Shown here piece by piece: positions 1-8,083 of a DNA stretch of 64,000 bases. The number at the start of each line of letters is the position of its first letter. Positions within the stretch are counted from its first letter, which is position 1. A model generated the notes under the pieces. The model saw nothing but the letters and a program-made list of their open reading frames with translations. It was not told the origin of the DNA and ran no database searches. The stretch is taken from NCBI GenBank assembly GCA_937907245.1, contig CALCUM010000003.1, positions 1 through 64,000 of the forward strand. Direction: 5' to 3'. The DNA is from an uncultured Rhodobiaceae bacterium (GTDB taxonomy: Bacteria > Pseudomonadota > Alphaproteobacteria > RS24). The translations under genes were made by a program, and so were the position numbers.

Positions 1-187
1 ATACTATTTCGTGCCTAGCTGATACTAAATATGTCACAAAATGTTGCAATTATAGGGTTTTTTGGCGTATTGAGGGGAAGAAAACGAGAGAAACATTAGG
101 GGGTTGTGATTTCTTCCTCTCCGCCACTACTTTTTAGGCTGATTTTATCCAATAAAAACAATATATTTAGAAATAGGCCTGTGTGAT

Positions 188-211
188 TTTACCCCTAAGG
201 TTTACCCCTAA
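188..211. repeat. Tandem TTTACCCCTAA direct repeat, 13-bp period
   Basis: TTTACCCCTAA occurs at 188-198 and again at 201-211, followed by a partial third match (ATACCCCCC). Short repeats of this kind are common as arm-type binding sites next to tyrosine-integrase genes, but the assignment here is inference only. Confidence 0.45.
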
Positions 212-225
212 ATATACCCCCCCAA

Positions 226-270
226 AAAAAACACCCTGCATTCATATATATAAATAGACCCTGCCATATG
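226..270 (+). repeat. Imperfect 45-bp direct repeat, left copy
   Basis: Positions 226-270 align without gaps to 2443-2487, with about 35 of 45 bases identical by eye. The shared cores are AAAAAACAC, CTGC, TATAT and GCCATAT. The two copies bracket the small membrane protein, the integrase-remnant ORF and the ABM gene. The region is AT-rich, so part of the match may be compositional. Confidence 0.4.
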
Positions 271-382
271 GCGATTAAAAAAAGGTGGTGTTTCATAGTG
301 GGGGATATGTGGAAGAATGGGCTCAACAGCCTTTGTGGTTCTTAGCTGCGAATATTTGTTACCCAAACAAGGCAAGTAAATT

Positions 383-748
383 TCAAATAGCGAAGAGCGT
401 CAGAACCCCGATAGCGGACATCAAGTAAGCGCCTGGTAGAGCAATAAGTTCTTTACGGCCCATGGCCATCATCGCAAAAAACACCGCTGCGCCCATGAGG
501 TTTATCAGCATTATCGGATAGGCCATCCAAATTGCGTGGGCGTTAAAGGCGACGAAGCCCAGTGAGCCGCCGCTAACCAGCAACATAATCGTGAAAACGT
601 CCCAAGAAACTGCACTGATGGTCTTTTCTCGAGACGGTAAATTGGTCTTTGCAATAAAGCCCAAATACACGCCTCTGCCCCATATGCCATGCACTCCTGC
701 ACTCAGAAAGCATATCGCCGCTGCAAATAGAAATAAATAAAAGCTCAT
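383..748 (-). CDS. Small four-helix integral membrane protein, function unknown
   Basis: The 121-residue protein is almost entirely hydrophobic, with about four predicted membrane helices (roughly residues 1-20, 45-65, 70-93 and 100-120) and a short charged loop after helix 1. The ATG at 748 is preferred over a TTG one codon upstream because AGGGGC lies at ribosome-binding distance. No catalytic motif is visible and the family was not recognised. It stands alone between two AT-rich spacers, so context gives no functional hint. It is likely a real gene because membrane topology is consistent along the whole frame. Confidence 0.6.
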   Translation of the reverse strand: MSFYLFLFAAAICFLSAGVHGIWGRGVYLGFIAKTNLPSREKTISAVSWDVFTIMLLVSGGSLGFVAFNAHAIWMAYPIMLINLMGAAVFFAMMAMGRKELIALPGAYLMSAIGVLTLFAI

Positions 749-1032
749 CAAAGCGCCCCTAATATTTATGCCACCCCACTTTCAAGCCTATGCCACATGA
801 CCGACAAACACAACTACCCAGCTCAATCTCTCACTCACTATTCCGAGCAATCAGGCCATCTCCTATGAGATATTCAGGCCTTATCATGCTTTATACTTAC
901 AAATTCCCTTTTATAATACAGAGGTGTCGGATATAATATAATAAGCAATTGATTATATGTAATAAATACTACTTGCGATGATGGTGGTGTTTATAACTAT
1001 GGTCTGTATAGGCACCAAGACCTACTAGGGGT

Positions 1033-2001
1033 GTGTCTTATTGTATTGTTCGTCATTATTATATGAGGGTTGGATGCTTGAAAGAAACTATAACTTATAA
1101 ACCTGGATATTGGACCTTTGATTGCTTCGCTAAATCAGATGAAGCATTGAACCTGGTGTCTAAACTATTCTCTTCACTCAAGCTTAACAAAGGTAAGAAG
1201 AACAAGCTCAGTGATAAGCAACTGGAAGCAAGGCATAAAGCCTTCGACCGTTGTCTTTCTACCTTGATTGTTAAAACAGAGCTTCAGGCAGGAAGACAAG
1301 TATATCATTCATTAGGCAAAAGCTCTTTTAATGCCTCTGGTGATGGGTCTTCTGTTAATACATTTGGTGTCTCTCACAACAACTTCAGGCTGATAGTAGA
1401 TGCCTTGGTGGCTAAAGGTTATCTAGAACACACTCCAGGCAAGAAGTATGCGGAGGAAGACTTTAATAACCCTGATGGCTCACCTGCCCCATTGGCTTGG
1501 TCGTTTGTTGCCAGTCACTTTGCCCCCACGCTCAAGCTAATAAAGCTGATTAGGAAGTATGGCCTTACCAAGAAGACACTAACCTCATATCACTTTGGCA
1601 AAGACAAGCCGAAGGTGTTTCTTCAGGTTAGCCATCCAAGCCAATCCAATGGGCGCAATAAACTCCGAGGCCGCAAGGTAGCCAACAACCTCATATCCAG
1701 TGACCCCGTCGATCAAGCAGAGGTGGCCGACATGCAGTTCCTCTCCGCCATTATTTTCCTTTTGGATAAGGCTCAAATTGATGTCTGTCACAATACAGTC
1801 ACAGTGAGGAGCACAACGGCTATAATTCGAGAGAGAAAAGGTAAATGGCAGGCCCAAGTCCGGTTGCTTGGCAACCCAAGTGCTTCGCGAGCCTTTAGCT
1901 ACCAAAGCGCCATATCCTTGCAATCGGCCCTCTCGGTGGCTTGCAAAACAAACGCCAAGACATCCTTAAAAAACTTAAAGTTAACAGTGCGAGCAAATTA
2001 G
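1033..2001 (+). pseudogene. Chimeric ORF: island-type hypothetical protein fused to integrase debris
   Basis: The open frame encodes up to 322 residues from a GTG at 1033; a TTG at 1078 preceded by GAGGG is an alternative start. Residues about 20-250 read like a basic, soluble protein with a possible winged-helix region. They resemble hypothetical proteins that sit beside integrases in alphaproteobacterial islands (from memory, not searched); those seem to be longer, so the C-terminal half is probably lost. The last 60 codons (from about 1816) instead match the N-terminal arm-binding region of tyrosine integrases. I infer a deletion fusing two decayed genes. Whether the fused protein is made is unknown. 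Confidence 0.5.
1816..1930 (+). pseudogene. Decayed 5' end of a tyrosine-recombinase (integrase) gene
   Basis: From 1816 the frame reads T-A-I-I-R-E-R-K-G-K-W-Q-A-Q-V-R, the typical opening of alphaproteobacterial phage/island integrases (usually M-A-T-I-R-x-R-x-G-K-W). The expected ATG is ACG at 1816-1818, one base away. A ribosome-binding-like GTGAGGAGC remains just upstream at 1804-1812. After FSYQS the match is lost, and the +1 frame then gives RWLAKQT, which resembles the usual AWARQTE continuation and so indicates a frameshift. No catalytic R-H-R-Y domain follows, so the gene is dead. Confidence 0.6.
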
Positions 2002-2064
2002 GGGATTGATTGCATGTCGCTAATCCGTGACTATGACGGAGACAGTTTGATATAGGAGTTTGAA

Positions 2065-2358
2065 ATGACAGTAATGGTAACGGCTGAGTTTAAAATGAAA
2101 CCCGAATCGGCGGAAACAGTAATTCAGAAAATGATAGAAATATTGCCTGACACACGCGCTTATGACGGATGCCAAGAGATTAAAAGCTATTATGAACCTG
2201 ACACGCATACGCTTCTGCTGGTCGAAATTTGGGAAAGTTCAGAGCATCAGCAAAACTACATCGGATGGCGCGTCGAGACAGGCTTAGTAGCCAGCGTCAG
2301 TGAAATGCTTGCCGCTGCGCCAGCCTTCCGCACATTCGAGATACGGAACGACATCTAG
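2065..2358 (+). CDS. Antibiotic-biosynthesis-monooxygenase (ABM) domain protein
   Basis: The 97-residue protein has the alternating strand-helix pattern of the ABM/dimeric ferredoxin-like fold: an opening strand TVMVTAEFKMKP, a long helix (about 17-30), the strand pair around CQEIKSYYEPD and LLLVEIWES, then a closing helix and strand. ABM proteins are small dimeric enzymes or haem/aromatic-binding proteins acting on quinone-like substrates; the substrate cannot be read here. The ATG at 2065 follows TAGGAGTTTGAA, a good ribosome-binding site. It stands alone downstream of the chimeric ORF. Confidence 0.75.
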   Translation: MTVMVTAEFKMKPESAETVIQKMIEILPDTRAYDGCQEIKSYYEPDTHTLLLVEIWESSEHQQNYIGWRVETGLVASVSEMLAAAPAFRTFEIRNDI

Positions 2359-2442
2359 CTCAGCCTCAATAGCTATTAAAACTATGCTTTAGAAAACCCT
2401 TGAGCGCGCTCCTACACCTTCCGTAAACCTATAGCCTAGCTT

Positions 2443-2487
2443 AAAAAACACTCTGCGTTCGTCTATATGACGACACCCAGCCATATA
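2443..2487 (+). repeat. Imperfect 45-bp direct repeat, right copy
   Basis: This is the partner of 226-270, in the same orientation, about 78% identical by eye and with no gaps. It lies in the 237-bp spacer between the ABM gene and the convergent alcohol dehydrogenase gene. That spacer contains no other recognised feature. Confidence 0.4.
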
Positions 2488-2595
2488 GTTGGCAAAACTA
2501 TAGGGAAATTCCTAATTCTAGGTTTGGTGTTGCCTTCTAGGCAAGCACTCCCCCATGCAAATACCTGTTTACGTGTTCCTAACAAATAGCTGCTT

Positions 2596-3747
2596 TTACT
2601 TTGCCAGTTCTATAATTTCATAAACATCTTGCGATGATGTGATGGGGCGTGGATTGGCCAATACCACGGGATGCATCATCGCATATTCGCTGATTTGCTG
2701 CTTCAGCGCGTCATCGGCACCGACCGCGCTCAGTGTGCCGGGCAAGCCCAAATCGTCCACCAAACGCCGCACGGCATCCCCGGCACTCATATTTTCGGCA
2801 CCTAACGCAGCGGCAATCTGCTTTTGTTTTTCGCTCGTGAAAGAAACGTTCCAGTCAAGGACAGCGGGCAGAAACACACAAGATGTCACCCCATGCGGCA
2901 CGCCGCCTAACGCACCAAGCAAATAGCCAAGCCCGTGACTGGCGCCATGCATGACCCGCCCAATGGAAGCCGTCGCCAGCCAAACCGCATGCATGCTTTC
3001 CAGCCTTGCCGCCATGTCGTCGGGCGCTTGTTTGGTGCGGCGCAGCGATTTGGCAAAAAGTGCCAGCGCGCCTAAAGCCTCGGCCTGAATAAGCGGGCTG
3101 CTGTCGGGCGCACAAATGCCCTCAATAGCATGATCAACTGAGCGTATCGCGGTGGATAGCCAAAGGGCCTCAGGTGTGTAAATGGCCATGCCCGGGTCGA
3201 GTATGACCGTTTGCGGGCAAATATGCGTTCCACCCAAAAGCTCTTTCGTGCCAGTCGCCGGGTTTATACCACCGGCAAATTCGGTATGCTCGGCACCTGA
3301 CAAGGTCGTCGGTAAGCAAATATGGCGCGGGCCGCCGGGTCCTTCGCTGACTTGCCCAATGCGAGCTGATAATGCTTCGACCGTATCGACATTTTCTCGC
3401 AAGCAGATAATCACCGCTTTGGCGGCATCGATAATACTGCCACCCCCCACCGACAATATAATATCAGCGTTGGCATCGCGCACAGCTTGCGCAGCGGCCA
3501 CCACATCGCCAAAAGGGGTATGTTCAGAAACATTGTGAAACAGGCCAACACATTGCGCGCCCAAACCTGCCTGCAATTCCTCGATTACGGGTGTTTTATT
3601 GACCAGTGATGCCGTCGTGAGGATAAAAATCCGATTGGTGTCGCCGATTTCTTCGCGCACTGCCTGAAGAGCCGCCTGCCCCCAACGAATGCGGGCGCGC
3701 GGCACATAATCATAAACGCCGGATTGCGGCAATTCGAAAGTCATCAT
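2596..3747 (-). CDS. Iron-containing alcohol dehydrogenase / maleylacetate reductase family
   Basis: A 383-residue group III (Fe-ADH) enzyme. The N-terminal nucleotide-binding half carries the GGGSIIDAAKA motif. The C-terminal helical half carries metal-ligand elements in SVDHAIEG and in a histidine-rich stretch with HGASHG and VPHG. Such enzymes reduce aldehydes or ketones with NAD(P)H in the cytoplasm. The length and the PTTLSGAEHT segment resemble maleylacetate reductases, so a role in aromatic-ring degradation is possible but not proven. Two ATGs (3747 and 3744) follow AGGAGA; the second has slightly better spacing. It is the last gene of the leftward run. Confidence 0.85.
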   Translation of the reverse strand: MMTFELPQSGVYDYVPRARIRWGQAALQAVREEIGDTNRIFILTTASLVNKTPVIEELQAGLGAQCVGLFHNVSEHTPFGDVVAAAQAVRDANADIILSVGGGSIIDAAKAVIICLRENVDTVEALSARIGQVSEGPGGPRHICLPTTLSGAEHTEFAGGINPATGTKELLGGTHICPQTVILDPGMAIYTPEALWLSTAIRSVDHAIEGICAPDSSPLIQAEALGALALFAKSLRRTKQAPDDMAARLESMHAVWLATASIGRVMHGASHGLGYLLGALGGVPHGVTSCVFLPAVLDWNVSFTSEKQKQIAAALGAENMSAGDAVRRLVDDLGLPGTLSAVGADDALKQQISEYAMMHPVVLANPRPITSSQDVYEIIELAK

Positions 3748-3811
3748 GGCGGTCTCCTATTCGTTTACTTCGGCATTAAACATAGTCCGAGAAAAGCCAC
3801 CGGGGCTTTGA

Positions 3812-4273
3812 CTACATCTTAACCGGAATACTGTCGACATGCTCGCGGAATACGGGGCCATACATAAATCGATGATTTTCCCAAAAGTCATATGACTTTG
3901 GCAATAAAAACTCAGTGAAATATCCTCTGAACGCGAGCCAGACATCATCTTCTAGCTGGCCTTTGTGGAAATTGTAAAATGCGACTTCCCAAATGTTGTA
4001 TAATTGCTGAAGCAAAATTTCTTGCTTCAGATTATCCAATTGGCCTGCGGGGTAGCGGACCCCGTCCATCGTGTCTTTAAAAACCTTGGCCAGTTGATCG
4101 TCCTTCATAATCTCGACATTCAGGCGCATCGCCGTGTCAATCAACGCCAAGTGATTGCTAGCCCGCGAGCTGCGCGAATTTTCGCGTATCTCATAACCGA
4201 CAAAAAGCAAGGAAACGATAACGAAAATAATGCCGATACGCTCCGAATGTTTTTCTACGAAATCATTTAACAT
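3812..4273 (-). CDS. Membrane-anchored protein with a cytoplasmic helical domain, unknown function
   Basis: The 153-residue protein has one N-terminal membrane helix (about residues 13-29, IGIIFVIVSLLFVGYEI). A soluble, mainly helical domain follows, rich in charged and aromatic residues, with a WEVAFYNFHKGQ segment. This layout matches a widespread group of DUF6082-like hypothetical proteins in Proteobacteria (recognised by general pattern only). No catalytic signature is visible. It lies between the alpha/beta hydrolase and the Fe-ADH on the same strand, with gaps of about 65-70 bp, so co-transcription is possible. Confidence 0.55.
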   Translation of the reverse strand: MLNDFVEKHSERIGIIFVIVSLLFVGYEIRENSRSSRASNHLALIDTAMRLNVEIMKDDQLAKVFKDTMDGVRYPAGQLDNLKQEILLQQLYNIWEVAFYNFHKGQLEDDVWLAFRGYFTEFLLPKSYDFWENHRFMYGPVFREHVDSIPVKM

Positions 4274-4342
4274 TTACGCAAGTCTCCAAACAAATACTCT
4301 GAGGTTTAGTCTGAGGTTTAGTCAGCGGGTCACTCGGTCTTT

Positions 4343-5332
4343 TTAAGAACACTGCTTAACAAACTTTTTGATGCGTTTTATGGCATCTGGCGCCTGAGCT
4401 AGGTCGCAGTGGTCCACTCCAGCAATTTCTAGGTATTCAGAATCTGGAATTCCATTTGCAAGATAACGCCCCATGCGCGCCGGCACGGCAAGGTCTCCAG
4501 AGAAATGGACAATCAATGTTGGGCAGGTAACCTGACTTAAAAGCTCCCTTACATCAAAGGTCTTCATGTATTCGACTATTTGTTTCATGGACCGCTTGTC
4601 AGCCAAAAGCATTTCCATTCCTTTATAGGTCTCATCGTCAATTTCATCCCTAGATATGCTTGGAAACAAGATATCTCTCGCCGCTGCTGTTCCCCAAGCT
4701 TCAGCCATTTGATCCAGTGATTGGTCTGATATTCCAATTGCATAATCATCGGCTCTCGAAAAGCGAGGTGTTGTGCCGAACAATATAAGACCCGCAACTC
4801 GGCTAGGATTGTCGACGGCGTATTGGATGCTCATTGGGCCACCTTCAGATATCCCCATCAGAACAAACTTCTTTGTTCCTGAGGCGTCAGCCACCGCTTC
4901 GATATCTTTTACTCTCTCCGCAAGGGAAGCTGAGGTTGCAACAGGGTCGGAAAGGCCCTGCCCTCTTTTATCGAAACTAATTACACGACAAAAATTGGAT
5001 AAAGCCTTCATCGTCTCCCTGAGTGGCTTGAGATTAGAAGAAACGTGAATATTTGAAATGATACCAGGTGTAACAACAAGGTCTGGGCTCGATTTTCCAA
5101 AAACAGTGTAGGCGATGTTAACGCCGTCAGTATTTGCAAACTTAATAGCATGAGGTGAGGGAGCGCTTAATTCAGACAGGGTTGCCTTTCCCGACGGCTT
5201 GACGCCTAAGCGGATAATTATCTGTATGAAAAAACCTCTGCCGACGGTTGCAAATGCACCAATTATAACGAGCGCAGCCGCGAGACCGCTAAGAAGTTTT
5301 TCATTGTCAGAAAACCAGCCCCAAATATCCAT
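4343..5332 (-). CDS. Membrane-anchored alpha/beta hydrolase
   Basis: The 329-residue protein starts with a hydrophobic helix (about 14-40), then an alpha/beta-hydrolase domain from residue 65. The nucleophile elbow is GISEGG (Ser162). The acid is likely the Asp in VHFSGDLAVP and the catalytic His lies in GVDHCDL near the C-terminus. The FDKRGQGLSD segment is typical of hydrolase domains found alone or fused to adenylate/guanylate cyclases. The substrate cannot be inferred. The start is supported by AGGAGT at good spacing. The N-terminal anchor suggests the inner membrane, facing the cytoplasm or periplasm. Confidence 0.8.
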   Translation of the reverse strand: MDIWGWFSDNEKLLSGLAAALVIIGAFATVGRGFFIQIIIRLGVKPSGKATLSELSAPSPHAIKFANTDGVNIAYTVFGKSSPDLVVTPGIISNIHVSSNLKPLRETMKALSNFCRVISFDKRGQGLSDPVATSASLAERVKDIEAVADASGTKKFVLMGISEGGPMSIQYAVDNPSRVAGLILFGTTPRFSRADDYAIGISDQSLDQMAEAWGTAAARDILFPSISRDEIDDETYKGMEMLLADKRSMKQIVEYMKTFDVRELLSQVTCPTLIVHFSGDLAVPARMGRYLANGIPDSEYLEIAGVDHCDLAQAPDAIKRIKKFVKQCS

Positions 5333-5522
5333 AATTTTTTACTCCTAAAAAATTAGGCTAACCTGAACCTCAACACAGAGGCAACAAGTGATAGGCAATA
5401 AATTAAAACGTATTCAAAAAAATGCTAAAGCGGTAACGCTGGCGGTAGGCCCAGAGACGAGTGAAATATAGCTGAACTAGCTCGCGGCTACTCCGCAAAG
5501 GCAATAGACAAACTCAAGCGCC

Positions 5523-6113
5523 TCATCTGGCGGTTTCAATTGGGAGCAAAATTTCATTGTCCCGAAGAAACCAAGGAACAAATGGCGGGTCGTAGAAGGC
5601 ATAGACCGGCAATCCAGAAACCTCATAGCCTTGCTCGGCAATAAAAGACTTCAATTTGGTAAGGTTTCTGGCAACCTTCTTATCATTTTGCGTGCCTCTA
5701 AACGACACAGTTGCGTATCGCTGAGCCTCGAGCCTCACAATAGTGACGCCGTTAAGGGTCGGTTGTGGAATGTCTTTTGCGTTCATGTCGCTAGGAAGAA
5801 AAAACCGGATGGCCCATTTATCTTCAGCCCCACGCCCCTCTCTAGTCGCTTGAGTTTGCGCCACTGGTGAAGTCATTGGAATTTCCAGGCTAGCCTCATT
5901 GCTGCCCCTGATATACTTGAACAAGCTTCGAAATGCGTCCCCAGCGGCATCTCTTCGCGACGACAATACCTGAGTTTCAACAACCATAGCGGGCGCATAG
6001 TCTCTTATTTCTAGAGTGCCTTGTTGAAGCACAAGCTCGTAACTTGGCTGCTCGTAGTCAGCCAAAGCAGGCGTCGCAAACAGAAGCGCGATAATGGTGA
6101 GTATGCGGGCCAT
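5523..6113 (-). CDS. SOUL-family haem-binding protein, exported
   Basis: The ATG at 6113 is chosen because it opens directly on a signal peptide (MARILTIIALLFATPALA, then ADYEQP). An upstream ATG at 6176 would bury that signal. The mature part has SOUL/HBP-family features: YELVLQQGTLEIRDYAP near the start, an IPMTSPV stretch in the middle and an aromatic C-terminus (YAFYDPPFVPWFLRDNEILL). SOUL proteins bind haem or tetrapyrroles; bacterial members are generally uncharacterised. It lies just downstream of the OYE gene on the same strand and may be co-expressed with it in redox or light stress (inference). Confidence 0.85.
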   Translation of the reverse strand: MARILTIIALLFATPALADYEQPSYELVLQQGTLEIRDYAPAMVVETQVLSSRRDAAGDAFRSLFKYIRGSNEASLEIPMTSPVAQTQATREGRGAEDKWAIRFFLPSDMNAKDIPQPTLNGVTIVRLEAQRYATVSFRGTQNDKKVARNLTKLKSFIAEQGYEVSGLPVYAFYDPPFVPWFLRDNEILLPIETAR

Positions 6114-6197
6114 TGAAATCTCATTTCTAAATCTAGCCGAAACAGGCCGCCCGATAAGAGCCATGTTTACTGGCATCTTGGCGCCAGTCTGAAGGTG

Positions 6198-7277
6198 CTA
6201 ATCTGAAGGTGGTGTTTCTACGAAGCCCGCCCAGGTCGACATATAGTCGACAAAACTAGGGCCAAGCCCCTCTGCCGCCAAATGTTCTCGCGATACTGGC
6301 GTTGCGATGGAGGCGAAGTTTTCATCCGATGCAAATTTTTGTGGCCAATCATGGTGCAAAATGCCGGCGCGCCCCAAAGCAACAAAATCTACGCCCGCCG
6401 CTAGCACATCGCGTACGTGGTCAGCTGTCATAATTTTGCCCGCCACTGTAAGCTTGGTGTCGCCTCGTTCTAATTTGGAGAAAACATCGACAAGGCGTTG
6501 GCCTGCATGCGGGCCCTCGCTCACTTCTTCAAACACATCCCAAAGCGACATATCGATAAAATCGAGCGCCCCAGTTTTGCACAAGCGTTCGTAATAACTG
6601 ACAATCTCGTCCAGCTGAATACCGAAGCGGGTGGGCGATAAGCGCAAAGCTAGGCTGAAGTCGGCGCCGCAAGATTGCTTCACGCCAGCAATAATATTGT
6701 CGAGGATGCGCGTGCGATTAGATAGCTCGCCGCCATAATCATCTTCGCGCTTATTGATATCTGACGACAAAAACTGGCACAGCAAGTAACCATGCGCGCC
6801 ATGAATTTCCATCCCGTCGAACCCCGCTTTCTGCGACATCAAGGCGGCGTCCACAAAAGCTTCTTCCGTGGCTTTAATCTCTTCTAGCGTCATCGCGCGC
6901 GCGCCGGTTTCTTCATTGGCCGACGGACACATTGGCTCTTGTCCGGTAAATTTTTTAAACGTGCGCATGCCACCATGCACAATTTGCGTATAGGCAAGGC
7001 TGTCGTGTTGCTTGATACCATCTGCCAATCTTTTCAAACCATCCAAATGGCTTTGGTCACTGGCCCCGAGTTGGCCGTTGAAACCTTTGCCCGCCTTCTG
7101 CGCAAAGGCTGCGCAGGTCATGGTTAAACCGAAGCCACCTTGGGCGCGCTTGGTGAGCCAAGTATATTCATCGTCGCCCAAAGTTCCATCTTCATGGCTT
7201 TGCATATTGGTTAGCGGCGCGAGCATGAACTCATTCTTCATCTCTTTTCCGCTCGCAAATGTAATCTTCTTCGGCAT
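6198..7277 (-). CDS. NADH:flavin oxidoreductase, old yellow enzyme family
   Basis: A 359-residue single-domain TIM-barrel flavoprotein. Hallmarks are the N-terminal LAPLTNMQS phosphate/FMN region, GMEIHGAHGYL with the His159-x-x-His162 substrate-binding pair, DDYGGELSNRTR, and a closing VDFVALGRAGI FMN-phosphate loop. OYEs reduce activated C=C bonds of enals, enones or nitro compounds in the cytosol using NAD(P)H. The start is supported by GAGGGAGG. It directly abuts the left copy of the 168-bp repeat, so before the glycan island arrived it was probably next to the FAD-oxidoreductase gene. Confidence 0.9.
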   Translation of the reverse strand: MPKKITFASGKEMKNEFMLAPLTNMQSHEDGTLGDDEYTWLTKRAQGGFGLTMTCAAFAQKAGKGFNGQLGASDQSHLDGLKRLADGIKQHDSLAYTQIVHGGMRTFKKFTGQEPMCPSANEETGARAMTLEEIKATEEAFVDAALMSQKAGFDGMEIHGAHGYLLCQFLSSDINKREDDYGGELSNRTRILDNIIAGVKQSCGADFSLALRLSPTRFGIQLDEIVSYYERLCKTGALDFIDMSLWDVFEEVSEGPHAGQRLVDVFSKLERGDTKLTVAGKIMTADHVRDVLAAGVDFVALGRAGILHHDWPQKFASDENFASIATPVSREHLAAEGLGPSFVDYMSTWAGFVETPPSD

Positions 7278-7366
7278 CGAAAACCTCCCTCTACCCGAGC
7301 TAAACTTGTTATAAATTAGACCGAACCTCGGCCCCGAAGCAACTCGCTTTAGGGGCGCAAATTGTT

Positions 7367-7541
7367 CTAGGAGCGAAGGCTTGCCGCCAAGGCTGCGCCG
7401 CTTAAAAACGCGTCCTCAACTTTAGACCCGCTGCACCAATCGCCGATGGCTGACAGCCCTTGGTCCCTATCCAGCAAATAGGGTTGCTCTGGCGTCGCCG
7501 CCAACACTTGCGCCGAGGCATAGCGCCAGCGATGCACTCGG
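7367..7541 (-). pseudogene. 3'-end fragment of the FAD-oxidoreductase gene
   Basis: On the minus strand this fragment encodes the last ~57 residues of the same protein as the intact gene at 25335-26363. It is identical apart from one base (C at 7498 versus T at 25472), then diverges four codons from the end: it stops as SLRS-TAG at 7367 where the intact copy ends SLRNLV. No start codon or 5' part is present. It is the left boundary of the glycan island and is best read as an insertion-site duplication rather than a gene. Confidence 0.9.
7374..7541 (+). repeat. 168-bp direct repeat, left copy (glycan-island boundary)
   Basis: 7374-7541 equals 25348-25515 in the same orientation with a single mismatch (7498 C, 25472 T) and no gaps. 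The interval between the copies is 17,806 bp and contains essentially only glycan genes. Near-identity over noncoding-equivalent sequence implies a recent duplication or ongoing homogenisation. Confidence 0.97.
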
Positions 7542-7549
7542 AAGTCGGC

Positions 7550-8083
7550 CTAGCGCGGCAATGGGTCCAGTCGAAAGACCCGCCTTACAATGCCAGTCAC
7601 TTGCAAGACCGTTTGCCCTCCTTCGCTGATTTTGAAACGCCCATTCGGTAAAATCTCTAAATTGCCGCTGGTTACCTGTTCTGTGACACGCTGTTGTCTC
7701 ACCTTCATCTCATCCGGATAGTCCTTAGCAATGAAATTATCGAGCTGCTGCTTGCTTACGATGCCCCCTTGCGCCTCGATTTTGTGCAGCAAGTACAGGC
7801 TTAAAGACCGGTCAATCGCGACAGGGGCCAACACTAGAACAAAAAGAAGCCCCACGAAGCCATTAGAGAGCAAAAGCAAGCTGGTCTCGTAATTTTTATT
7901 ACGCTTGAAATAGAACAATACAACCGCACCCATAATGCTAACCAAAGTGGCCAGAATAATCCCGTCGTAGAGCACCACACCGGTGCTAATGGTCTCCGGC
8001 CAGAGCATCATTAAAACAGTCCAAACCCAAAGTTCGCCGCCCCAGAAAAGGATGCTAAGCAGAAGTTTTCTTGAGAACTCCAA
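7550..8083 (-). CDS. Three-helix membrane protein with a soluble C-terminal domain
   Basis: A TTG at 8083 is preferred as the start because GGAGG sits exactly five bases upstream. The 177-residue product has three membrane helices in its first ~100 residues. A soluble domain of ~75 residues follows, with a helix-turn-helix-like pattern (GGIVSKQQLDNFI, QRVTEQVTSGNLEILPNGRFKIS). It resembles winged-helix tails of glycan-cluster membrane proteins by pattern only; no family was identified. It overlaps the end of the GT-C-like gene upstream by 29 bp, so the two are translationally coupled and may act together in lipid-linked sugar handling. Confidence 0.6.
   Translation of the reverse strand: MEFSRKLLLSILFWGGELWVWTVLMMLWPETISTGVVLYDGIILATLVSIMGAVVLFYFKRNKNYETSLLLLSNGFVGLLFVLVLAPVAIDRSLSLYLLHKIEAQGGIVSKQQLDNFIAKDYPDEMKVRQQRVTEQVTSGNLEILPNGRFKISEGGQTVLQVTGIVRRVFRLDPLPR

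Larger units (their letters stand above)
1..382. other. AT-rich region without a recognised gene
   Basis: No convincing reading frame is visible here. The stretch is AT-rich with homopolymer runs (C7 followed by A8 near 217-231). It holds a tandem pair of the 11-mer TTTACCCCTAA (188-198 and 201-211) and one copy of an imperfect 45-bp repeat (226-270). G-rich blocks of similar type lie at 71-77 and 96-103. It is probably the edge of an accessory element, by inference from the integrase remnant further right. Confidence 0.5.

Noticed and set aside
7460-7651. Plus-strand open frame across the left repeat copy
   Set aside because: It runs antisense to the FAD-oxidoreductase fragment and continues into antisense of the membrane-protein gene; no start signal or protein-like pattern.
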